64,000 nt of DNA, taken from Sphaerosporella brunnea (lineage: Eukaryota; Ascomycota; Pezizomycetes; Pezizales; Pyronemataceae). The notes under the pieces are model-generated. The model saw only the letters and a program-made list of their open reading frames with translations, did not search any database and was not told where the DNA came from. A program made the position numbers and the translations under genes. Numbering within the stretch: the stretch's first letter is position 1; each line of letters begins with the position of its first letter. The stretch lies in assembly GCA_008704415.1 (NCBI GenBank), contig VXIS01000117.1:1-64000 (forward strand), in the 5' to 3' direction. This document shows, one piece after another, positions 55,905-64,000 of this stretch.

Positions 55905-57471
55905 ATGTCGACCGGTTCTAATCCATCCCAACCTCCCAGCCAGCCTGGTATCTACTTCGTTCCATTTGACGCAGCTGAATTTGCCCACTATCAGCAATTC
56001 CGAGCTACGCATCCAGTTATGCTGTCCTCTACCTCCCACCTGAACCAACCTACCGGGCCCTCCCAGCTGTCTAGTCTACCAGATCTGTCACTGAACCAGT
56101 CGCCGAACCCGCAAATCATGCCTGCTCAACAGCCTACTCAACCGGATTCCTCGCCGAGCCAGTATACCGAGCCCTCTCACCCACCAGATATATGCGATCT
56201 GTCGGCAAACCAGCCTACCGTGCTCTCCCAACAGCCAACTCTACTGGGACCATCACCAAGGCTGACTTCACACCGTTATGTTTATCCAGACGATGAGAAT
56301 TGGCACTGGACAGACCACCGTGCCCTTTACAAATTAATAGGAATCAATCCTAACGACCGTAGCACGGTGCAGAGTCTCCGCCAGGAGGTACGCCAATATG
56401 TGCGACCGTTTGGATATGAGCTCAATATTGCCTGGACGCAATGGAACCCAATCGAGTGGAGGAAGTTGGAGAACACGGTTTTCAGGGAGTTCGCTGGGAG
56501 ACGTGGATGGACAAGAAAGGCCTGTAGTGCTATCCTGAAGCAGCTGTGTCGGGCAACTCATCGTAATGAGGTATCACGCAAGCGACGTGCTGCCGGTATT
56601 TTGCCAACTCCCCGGGCATCGAGGCACAATCAGCGTCCAAATACACACCAGGCATCGACTACTCCTCCCTCCGAGTCCACACCGCCTGATAATGCACCGC
56701 CCCAGCCGCTTCATGATGCATCGTCCCTGCTGCTTCATGATGCGTCACCCCCACTGTTCCAGCTGCCTGACGATGTGCCGTCCCAGCTGCCTGACGATGC
56801 ACTGCCCCAGCTGCTTGACGATGTGTCGCCCCAGCTGCTTCATAATGCCTCGTCCTCACTGTCCCAGCCACCAAACGATACGCCGCCCCAGCTGCTTGAC
56901 GATGTGTCGTCCCAGCAGCTTCATAATGCGTCGCCCTCAATGTCCCAGCCACCTGACGATACGCTGCCCCAGCCACTCCAGCAACTTGCCGGTGTACCAC
57001 GTTCGGCTATGGCTCAAGCCCCTCCTTCGGTACGTCTGTACTCTCTTTGGCTTCTCTCTAAGCTTCTGACCAGCTCGACAGCTTAACATTGCTCCAATCG
57101 CTTTTGCGGCCGGCACGGACAGTTCCAAGCCCCATAAGAAACGAGGTCGACCACGTAAACAGGTCGCTCCTGAGATCTCAACCTCAGCTACCGGCCACCT
57201 GGTTGATTCTAGTCAGGTTACAGAAATTGTGGCTGCCGAGACTGCCGGTGCAGCATCCAGCACTGTAGGAAATGGCCTGCGGCGCTCCGGGAGGAACAAA
57301 GGGTTCGCTGCCAAAGTTTTAGACAATGTGAACCAGCAGGCAGAGAAAAAGCTAATAAACTCACTTGTAGCAGCAAATGAGGCTTGTCGGATAGCACGGC
57401 AAGCTTTCCATGATACGGAGGGTTCTGGCGGAGGCGGGAGTTCTGGCGAAGGCGGGGGTTCTGGGGGTTGA
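55905..57471 (+). CDS. AT-hook protein of the 10-kb transposon, 504 aa
   Basis: Exons 55905-57029 and 57082-57471 are joined by a 52-nt GTACGT..ACAG phase-0 intron. ATG 55905 (MSTGSNPSQPPSQP) follows a short leader. The N-terminal third is proline/glutamine/serine-rich. A conserved-looking block (RYVYPDDENWHWTDHRALYK, RQEVRQYVRPFGYELNIAWT, WRKLENTVFREFAGRRGWTR) may be a DNA-binding or interaction domain. A degenerate repeat follows (LPDDALPQLLDDVSPQLLHN). The second exon holds an AT-hook (KKRGRPRKQ), a predicted helix and a glycine-rich end (GSGGGGSSGEGGGSGG). I infer a DNA-binding partner of the transposase, like TnpA of CACTA elements. It is not a recognised family. Confidence 0.75.
56690..57000 (+). 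repeat. Degenerate coding repeat (PDD..PQLL..) in the AT-hook gene
   Basis: Imperfect ~27-45-bp units encode P[DN]D[AT][LP]PQLL and LHNAS blocks. The tract also creates an antisense open frame (56659-57000), which is an artefact. Confidence 0.6.
57030..57081 (+). other. Intron of the AT-hook gene
   Basis: GTACGT donor, CTGAC branch-like element and CGACAG acceptor, 52 nt, phase 0. It connects the proline-rich exon to the AT-hook exon. Confidence 0.7.
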
Positions 57472-57536
57472 CATTGGGCCCGGACGGTTTTTTGTAATTA
57501 CATAATCAATTTACGGTCACGTTCCATGTATAAAGC

Positions 57537-57765
57537 TAAATAAATGCTGTATAAGTGCGCAATCGATGATTTGCTGGCCAAGCGCTGTATACACCAGGCG
57601 CTGCATAGATTCTGTATTGAATGCTGTATAAACTCTGTATAGACTCTGTATAAAGGTCTGTATAATGCCAGTGGCCTCGTTCGATACAGGCGCGCTGTAT
57701 AGATCGGGTGTATAGATGGTCTATACCGGGGCGTGTACCACAGGGAGTTGACCGCCCCGGCTCTC
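57537..57765 (+). repeat. CTGTATA motif array
   Basis: The heptamer CTGTATA or close variants occurs roughly every 10-40 bp (for example GCTGTATAAG, GCTGTATACA, CTCTGTATAGA, TCTGTATAAAGG and TCTGTATAATG between 57547 and 57700). It lies just 3' of the AT-hook gene and is a plausible cluster of binding sites for a transposon protein. Confidence 0.65.
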
Positions 57766-57918
57766 CAAGTTCAGACATTTTGATATGCGCACCTCAAACT
57801 CGCTGGCAGCTTCTTTTGAACCACGGTTCTATGTAGATGGAGGATGCACACGAGGGCGACAATGATCAGCTTTAGGTATACGTATGGCTGGGGTTGGGGG
57901 TTGGAGCAGGCTCACGGC

Positions 57919-59223
57919 CAGTGTTCTCAACAGCCAGCCCGCCCGGCCGGCTGCGTTGGGCGGATGTGGGCTGATCAAAAAGCCCGGCTGGCTTCTTGGG
58001 CTGATCAAAAAGCCCGCCCGGCTTTTTGGGCTGGCTACTGAGAACACTGGTGTATCGATTTCGGGTGTGAAGGTGAACGGCTTGGGTAGGTGAAGGTGAA
58101 AAAGGCTTAAGTAGGTCAAGGTGTGCTTCATATACTGCCGTACTTCTTTCCAAATATCAAAAAGCCCCCCGTGGCCCAGTGGTACAGACTGCTGGGAGGA
58201 ATCGGCACCCCTTCACAACTGGGGTGCACCGGTTCGATTCCTGGGGCTTCCTCGCTGCCCCCTTCACGGCTGGGGGCGGAAGGTTTTGTTTGCGATTTTT
58301 TGAGCCCCCCTCCCCCACCCCACCATCTTCATGTTTTTTTTTTTTTTTTCTGGAGGCGTCAGTGGTCAAGACCTTTTTTTCTTGACCATTCTTTGGGCAG
58401 ATGGGCAGATTGTCTCCATAAACGCCTAGAGTTGGTGGTAGTGAGGAAGCGAGCGAGCGGATATGATGCGGCGAGGTTGAATATTTACCAAGGCTTAGAC
58501 CGTCCATTTTGAAGACAGGCCAGTGCATAGAAACGTCGTAGATGGACTCGCTGTCTGTTCAAATTAATATTGCGCTTGTAAATTTGTGCAGGCGAGGGTC
58601 CGATATCCCTATCTAAGCGCACCTTACAACTCTCAAAAGTTGGCAGAAGGACCGAGTACTAGCCAGTGAAACCTACCAGACCAACCATGTCTTCCCTCAC
58701 TCCGCCTCCGGTACATTAGACGTTACCGTTTTTTCTGCATCCATCACAGGAGAGTCTACTGTCATAAGGCAGGCAAAAATCTGGATCCAGCCTGTTTGGA
58801 ACATTGCAACCGCTGTGCTTGCACCGGAGCAAGTCCTCAAACAACAGCGAGAAGATGATATCACCAGCCGTGACCAGCGTGGCCACACTTGCATCTCTTG
58901 ACCAAAAGTCACCCTGAAACTAATCCCATTGAGGACAGCTAGGGGCAATGAGGGTGTTTACCAAAAAGGACAGCGGCTAGAGCCTAGGTAGGTGCACCGC
59001 GAAACGTGCTTCAAGAGCAAGGTTTACGCTACTTTGAGATGGTGGAGTGTATACTTGAGGCCTGCGCTGCTGAATCCAAAGAACTACGGAGAAGGTGTCA
59101 AAAAAGATCCTTATACCAGCGCTGGGCAGTGTTCTCAACAGCCAGCCTGCCCGGCCGACTGCGTTGGGCGGATGTGGGCTGATCAAAAAGCCCGGCTGTT
59201 TGGGCTGGCTACTGAGAACACTG
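57919..59223. mobile_element. 1.3-kb composite hAT-like element with 8-bp target duplication
   Basis: The outer ends are CAGTGTTCTCAACAGCCAGC at 57919 and its inverted form ending CTGAGAACACTG at 59223. The 8-bp string CTCACGGC flanks both sides exactly (57911-57918 and 59224-59231), the hAT signature. Each end is itself a complete palindromic unit: 57919-58049 and 59126-59223 share start, GTTGGGCGGATGTGGGCTGA and end. The inner flanks (GTGTATCG, GCGCTGGG) do not match, so only the outer ends were used in the insertion. The interior (1.08 kb) codes for no transposase and carries a SINE-like sequence. Confidence 0.75.
58162..58350 (+). repeat. tRNA-derived SINE-like sequence
   Basis: Pol III promoter parts are visible: an A-box-like TGGCCCAGTGG (58172-58182) and a B-box GGTTCGATTCC (58231-58241). 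AAGCCCC (58162-58168) can pair with GGGGCTT (58243-58249) like an acceptor stem, but the T-stem pairs badly and the arm between the boxes is long, so it is not a functional tRNA. A T run of about 16 near 58334-58350 could terminate transcription. Two similar hairpins (CACCCCTTCACAACTGGGGTG and GCCCCCTTCACGGCTGGGGG) are present. Confidence 0.6.
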
Positions 59224-59231
59224 CTCACGGC

Positions 59232-59940
59232 AGGGCTGTCAAAAGTCCGGCCAGTCCGGCTTTGAGCGCGGTCTGAACCGGACTGATCGAAACGAGCTTG
59301 TGAAATCACGGCCCGTTTGGACCAAGCTTTTTGGATCGAGACCCAGGCGTCTACGAGCACCCGCCAGGCATCTGTAGTTTTTTGCTTACACATACATCAA
59401 GGAAAGAAACATGAACGTGAGATACACATTCAACAACCTGAAGGACCTCCAGCTACCCCTCCATCTCCTCCGCCCGCTGTTCCAACTCACTCAACCTGAT
59501 GAATTTGAGAACCCGCCCCATATACCAGATCTTTCCTCGTCCAGGCTTTGAAGCATTCTATGGCTTCGATAACATCGTCGGACTTGCGAGATTTGTGAGT
59601 AAAACGTCAGCATTTCCGCTACGTCGTATTCCGACTCTCATCCGAGTTGTTGTTTTTGGGGTGGATCGACCAGTCTTCTGATTGCGATCGACGCTTTAGC
59701 TGCGGCGGAACGAGCAGCGCTTTCAGTGGCCCCGCGTTCGGCACAGTGACCGACCCGACCTTAATTCCGGTTACCGGGCATCGGCCGGCACCTATCAGAG
59801 ATCCAGGTTTTTCTTATGCCGGCCCAAACCTGTCGAGCTTGCCACATCACCAGCCCGACCTGACCCACTCCGTAGGGCCCCGTTTGACCTGGCGGCCGGC
59901 TGGACTATTGACCGCCCTGGCTCCACCGGGTCAACAAAAG
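59232..59940. other. Interior of the 10-kb transposon, no gene seen
   Basis: No recognised coding sequence. Several CCGGCC/GGCCGG-rich stretches. It lies between the hAT-like insertion and the right-hand 159-bp repeats. Confidence 0.4.
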
Positions 59941-60245
59941 CTGTAAGCTGTTACTCTGAATGGAATGCGCTCAAACTCACAGATATAGAACACCAAAGGA
60001 CGCTCTTTCACCCTCTGTATTCAGATTTATCCCCCCATAGATGGTGGTTGTGTGGGGTGGCCCCGCGGAGGTCCTATGGCTTGTCCGGTTCAAAAATAGC
60101 TGGAAGCTGTTACTCTCAATGGAATGAGCTGAAACTCGCAAATATAGGGCATCAAAGAACGCTCTTTCTCCCTTTGTTCTCAGATTTGTCCCCCCATAGA
60201 TGGTGGTTTTGTGGGGTGGCCTCGCAGAGGTCTTATGGCATCAAG
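59941..60245 (+). repeat. 159-bp tandem repeat, right cluster (two copies)
   Basis: GGAATG anchors at 59962 and 60121 are 159 bp apart. Both units carry CAAATATAG..GACGCTCTTT-type sequence, CCCCCCATAGATGGTGGTT and GCGGAGGTCCTATGG variants, and match the left cluster at 55445-55690. They sit about 95 bp inside the right terminus of the transposon. Confidence 0.8.
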
Positions 60246-60339
60246 CACCAGGGCTAAACCACACTCTTTATAAGAATTCACACTTTATAAGAATATGCCC
60301 CTGCGGTCCCGACGGTATTCTTATATAGAGACTCTACTG

Positions 60340-61170
60340 TACTCGGTAAAGGCAGCGGTAAAGGCACGAGCCAATGATGCAGCAGTCGAGGCGGCGATGC
60401 TGCAGCGGTAAAGGTAGCGATCCTGCACTCAGGCTGGTAAAGGCGGCGATGTTGCAGCGGCAGCGATACGCCATGGTGTTTATCATGGTATCGTGCCGAG
60501 ATTGTAGGTTGTAGCGGAGGTCGCAATGATCCTCTATCTAGGACTCGGATAGTGTAGCTGTAGAAGCTGTGGTGGTGGTGTAGATACTAGTAGCGGTAGA
60601 GGCCGAGAGCACTCAAGCCGCCATGGCGCGAAGACGGTGTAAGCCTGGTCGCTCTCCAGTCGCTGGTTGAAGCGATAGACGGCTCGGTAGGGGTGGATTG
60701 CTCTGATGATACTAGGTAGCGGCCAGAGTCACCACTTTGATCGGGAGCTGGTAGCTGCGAAATTGGCCGTTCGGTTGAGGTGACGTGCTACGTTTCTAAA
60801 GCGGTACTACCGAGTAGACTCCACTGTGTCAAGGCCTATCACTCACGTATCCCTTTATGACAGAGGGGTTGGAGAGTACTCTACTGATATGGTAACAGCC
60901 ACACACCTTCGACAACCCCACTGTACCTTCTCCAGTTTTGCTCCAAACACATCGTCAAACGAAGGGTCAAGTTGAAGCTTCCAATCACCTCTCTTCAGCC
61001 GTGATCGCAAAAATAAACCACTCAAAGAAACTGGATTTTTCAACTTGTAAAAACCCCACATTGAACTCATGAATATATCGGAAGCGTCAGGAAGTCCTGA
61101 ATAGAATTCAAGTTTATCACAAAAATCACCTGTTCCCAAAATGAAAGACATTACCTAATGCAATTCAGTG
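60340..61170. other. Intergenic; GCGGTAAAGG-rich DNA and one unassigned ORF
   Basis: 60345-60480 contains repeated GCGGTAAAGG / GGCGGCGAT motifs. A minus-strand frame, 61151-60855 (98 codons; FYSGLPDASDIFMSSMWGFY, LKRGDWKLQLDPSFDD), looks protein-like in composition but has no recognised family and no gene structure around it, so it is not called as a gene. Confidence 0.3.
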
Positions 61171-61173
61171 CCG

Positions 61174-61197
61174 AAAAAAAAAAAAAAAAAAAAAAAA
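61174..61197. repeat. Poly(A) run of 24
   Basis: Uninterrupted A24. It could be a retroposition tail or simple homopolymer; no associated element was identified. Confidence 0.8.
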
Positions 61198-61379
61198 TTC
61201 ATGTCCTTTCACAACTCCAGCACAAGCAGCTCCGAGTGTCGTCCCTGTCCTCCGATATACCGAGGCGCCGCGGCATTCAGACGGTTGTAGGCGCCGGGAA
61301 AAAGCTGAGACACGGCGATGGGATGCCGACCGGCCGTGGGGCCGGAGATCCGTGAGGGAGACGGGAAGCAGGGAACGCG

Positions 61380-61600
61380 GCGAAGACCGGTCAGCGGAAG
61401 GAAACCTGAGGAATCCGCAGGAAAAGGGGATGGACACGGTCAGAGGGCACCAGGGGGCGGAAGGGAACCCTAGGAACTGCGCGGGGGAACGGGGCGAGCA
61501 AGTTATGGGCGGACGGAAACCTGAGGAACGAACGGGGCGAGCACACAAGACACAACATAGGCAGGTAATAGCAGGCAGCTGGGTAGGCAGGGACACGCAG
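61380..61600 (+). repeat. Purine-rich minisatellite-like tract
   Basis: Variants of GGAAACCTGAGGAA and GGAACGGGGCGAGCA recur at about 61400, 61455, 61480 and 61515. The long frames on both strands here follow from the composition. Confidence 0.5.
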
Positions 61601-61879
61601 TAGGCACGGGGAAAGCGGAAAGGACGGGGAAAGACACGGCACCAGAAGTGACCCGACATAGAATAGACTAATAGCAGCAGGCAGGAAGCAGAAGGCAACA
61701 GCTGAAAAGCAAACACAAACGTGACTGACCACAAGCCAAACCCACAAGCCCAAAGACTGCAAGCCCAAAGAAGCAGAAAATATCACGACGCGACATGCAA
61801 CATCTTCAACCTGTACACCAGGCAATGCAGATGCGACAACGTCTCTCAGAATTTCTCTTCTTCTTGAACTCAGTTCGTG

Positions 61880-62860
61880 GATTGCGTTGCAAAGCGGGTA
61901 GATCTGTAACCTGCAACGTCAATCCCTAAGTCAATCGGATGAAAACTAGAAAAGTTATGGCCGGAGAAGCGTGCTCAAAACATAGAGTCTTGGCACAGGA
62001 CTCGGCGTGGGGGTTTGCAGTGTGGAGCGTAGAGGATGGGTAATCTGCAGCTTCAAACCCCCATGCGCTCTCGAAAGCCTCTGTCCTTCTTGAACCTGTA
62101 CGCCAGGCAATCCAGAAGTCCAGATACTATGAGATTGCAGGCAGGGCTATCAGGGACGAGGAACCGACACCCGAGTGCGCTCTCGAAAGCCTCTGTTCTT
62201 CTTGAACCTGTACGCCAGGCGATCAAGAAGTCCAGATACTATGAGATTGCAGGCAGGGCTATCAGGGACGAGGAACCGACACCCAAGTGCACTCTCGAAG
62301 CTTCTGTTCTTCTTGAACCTGTACGCCAGGCAATCCAGAAGTCCAGAGCTGGGCGGATAGAAAAACGCGAGAGGATGCCGAGAAAAATGCGAGATGCGAC
62401 CGGGTGTAGAACACGTAAAACGAGGACTCTGGCAAACCAACTCCCACGTCAATCAGAAAACTGACCGAGTTGTAGCAGCAAAGGCATACTCAAAACATAG
62501 AGGCTCGGCGTAGGACTCGGCGTGCGACGCGATGCGGGGTTTTGGAGCGTGTGAGCGTAGGTGATGCGATATGTAATCTGCAGCTTCAAACCTCAAGTCA
62601 ATCGGATGAAAACTGTCAAAGGTATGACCGGAGAAGCGTACTCAAAGCATAGAGGGGTTATTGCAGCGTACAGCAGTCATGCCCGTGGAGCACGCGCAGC
62701 TCGCTGCGCTCCGCCACGGCATATCACTCGATCTCCCATTCGCCGCCGACCCCCCCGGTCTGGAGTTTGGAGTGCCAAGCCACCGGTAGAAGGGCTATCA
62801 TAGACTAGGCGATCCAGAAGTTGAGATACTCAATGAGATTGTACGTGAAAAGAGGTTGTA
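61880..62860 (+). repeat. Complex tandem array with 112-bp units
   Basis: TCGAAAGCCTCTGT-type unit starts at 62071, 62183 and 62295 are exactly 112 bp apart; each contains TTGAACCTGTACGCCAGGC, AGAAGTCCAGATACTATGAG and GGGACGAGGAACCGACACCC, with the third unit truncated. A second module (AAGTCAATCGGATGAAAACT, then GGCCGGAGAAGCGT and CTCAAAACATAGAG) flanks the array at about 61929 and 62597, with a degenerate copy at about 62445. A diverged 112-bp piece lies at about 62805-62850. Confidence 0.8.
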
Positions 62861-64000
62861 GGGAGCGTTGTAGGGAGCGACGTTGTAGGCTGTAGGCGGG
62901 CAAGGGCGCGACCGGCGCGATTCGACCTGGGCCCCGCATCCCTTTATCAATTTTTTTTCCAGGCGAAGGGATAGAGAGAAAGGCGTAAAGCATATGGCCT
63001 GACAAAGTGAAGGGAAACGAAAAAGCTCAGGGGTAGCATCATCATGATGATGGAACTGCCGAGATCGCTAAGGGGGCGCGATGGCCGTTGTGGTGCGGTG
63101 TGTCGGGAGGGGTATACTACTTAAATGAAGCGCAAAAACAACTGCGGCGATGGTGGGTGATATATACCCTCCGGCGCGGCCTCGCCACCGGTCTGCCTGC
63201 CCCCACCACTCCACCAGCCAGCCACGGCGGACTCAGATTTATCGCAGGCCACTAGTCAAAAATCAAAAAAGCCGCAAAAAAGCGAGTGAATTCTCCTCCT
63301 CCTGTTCGCACAATTGGATTTTTCACTTTCACTTGACCCCTTATGGTTGAGACCGAATTCGAAGCGTTTGTCCTCGTCATGGCCTCCGCTTTTGGAATTC
63401 CGCCTTCCCCGATGTCATGTTGCCTTAGCTTTCTATACCCTCCTTAATTTTGTTCACTATCTGACCTCGAGTAATATCGCCGACTGAAAGATGTGAAAGT
63501 GTGGTTGGCGCATGCATCCTGTTGACATTCTGGAGCACAGCCAACAAAACGTCGACATGTAGAGGCACAGCTGAGCCTCTGCGAAGAAAAGCAAAGAAAC
63601 CGATCTCGGGTGATCTCCAACCTAGTCCTAAAGTCGGAAGCAATTCAAGCGGGGGTGCCCACCTTGCCTCCTCAAGGCAACTCCATTGGAAAGTCACAAC
63701 TGGCTTCGTTTTTCCCACACCAAAGGCCGTCGGCGGAAAATAAACTGTGTGCTACTTCATCTCACCACAACAAAAATACGGCACCAGCTTCGAGCGATTA
63801 AACGAGGGGTTCTTGCTTGAAAAATCCATCGCTGCGCATTGAAAAAATTCTGTGTTGACGTTGAGTTATTCCTTTCTGAATTGGCGATGTTTGTGTGGAG
63901 TTTTGGACTTTTCTCCGTCCTCAATAAATTAATAACATCTAGCGAAGAAACCTCAGCATAGTGTTCTCTTCCCGCGCCATGCGCCATAGCCCAATGATCA
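62861..64000. other. Terminal stretch, no gene supported
   Basis: A minus-strand frame, 63718-63425 (GSAVPLHVDVLLAVLQNVNR, then MHAPTTLSHLSVGDITRGQI), could be an exon of a gene running off the window, but no family is recognised and no splice partner was found. Nothing else is seen. Confidence 0.3.

Larger units (their letters stand above)
50314..60339. mobile_element. 10-kb TIR transposon with Tnp2-like transposase and AT-hook partner
   Basis: The left end begins CAGTAGAGTCTCTATATAAG (50314 on). The right end (60339 backwards on the minus strand) repeats the same 25 bp without a mismatch. TA lies outside both (50312-50313, 60340-60341). Just inside both ends the decamer TATAAGAATA recurs, and GGTCCCGACC-like sequence occurs (50385-50398; 60305-60314). 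No partner end lies close to either terminus, so the two are best read as one unit of about 10,026 bp. Between them are a Tnp2/CACTA-like transposase (51946-55443), an AT-hook gene (55905-57471) and several repeat blocks. TIR and TA flanks look pogo-like, which conflicts with the transposase type. A 1.3-kb hAT-like element is nested inside. Confidence 0.65.

Noticed and set aside
58162..58249. Functional tRNA gene
   Set aside because: The acceptor-like pairing is good, but T-stem mismatches and an overlong central region do not make a cloverleaf; SINE head preferred.
61352..61825. Frames of 83-189 codons on both strands in the purine-rich tract
   Set aside because: Composition-driven, repetitive and without protein-like conserved features.

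Overview
The window looks like nuclear DNA of a filamentous basidiomycete, probably an Agaricomycete. Coding genes are split by 40-65 nt GT..AG introns. There is an AATAAA poly(A) signal, and the mobile elements (chromovirus, LINE-like tails, hAT and Tnp2/CACTA-type transposons, tRNA-derived SINE) are of fungal type. No ribosomal RNA, functional tRNA or CRISPR array was seen. Gene density is low and much of the sequence is repeat-derived.

Layout. 0-6 kb: decayed Ty3/gypsy chromovirus tail with LTR relics, then an 830-bp inverted-repeat element. 6.1-9.4 kb: one intact two-exon gene for a Crinkler/RHS-like NTPase-nuclease with a 132-bp tandem repeat in its tail. 9.4-15 kb: gene-poor, with a short inverted-repeat element and a LINE-like 3' tail. 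15-36.3 kb: four genes on the minus strand: a 2208-aa metallo-beta-lactamase plus DUF6603-like giant protein, a 1341-aa intronless protein, a 295-aa four-exon lectin-like protein, and a 1068-aa intronless protein. 36.3-50.3 kb: small ORFs of uncertain status, an F-box-like gene, a hAT-type MITE, a second LINE-like tail and a frameshifted hydrolase-ankyrin gene. 50.3-60.3 kb: a 10-kb unit bounded by 25-bp perfect inverted repeats. It carries a Tnp2-type transposase and an AT-hook partner gene, with a 1.3-kb hAT-like element (8-bp target duplication) and a SINE nested inside. 60.3-64 kb: tandem repeats and low-complexity DNA.

How the genes may work together. The co-directional block at 15-36 kb is the most interesting part. 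Two of its giant proteins are uninterrupted ORFs of 4.0 and 3.2 kb, unusual next to intron-bearing fungal neighbours. The first gene is strikingly GC-rich and joins a ComEC-like hydrolase domain to a huge beta-rich region. I infer a bacterial-derived module of large proteins with a lectin-like companion; its function is unknown. In the 10-kb transposon, the transposase and the AT-hook protein are the likely catalytic and DNA-binding pair, and the repeated motifs near both ends are plausible binding sites.
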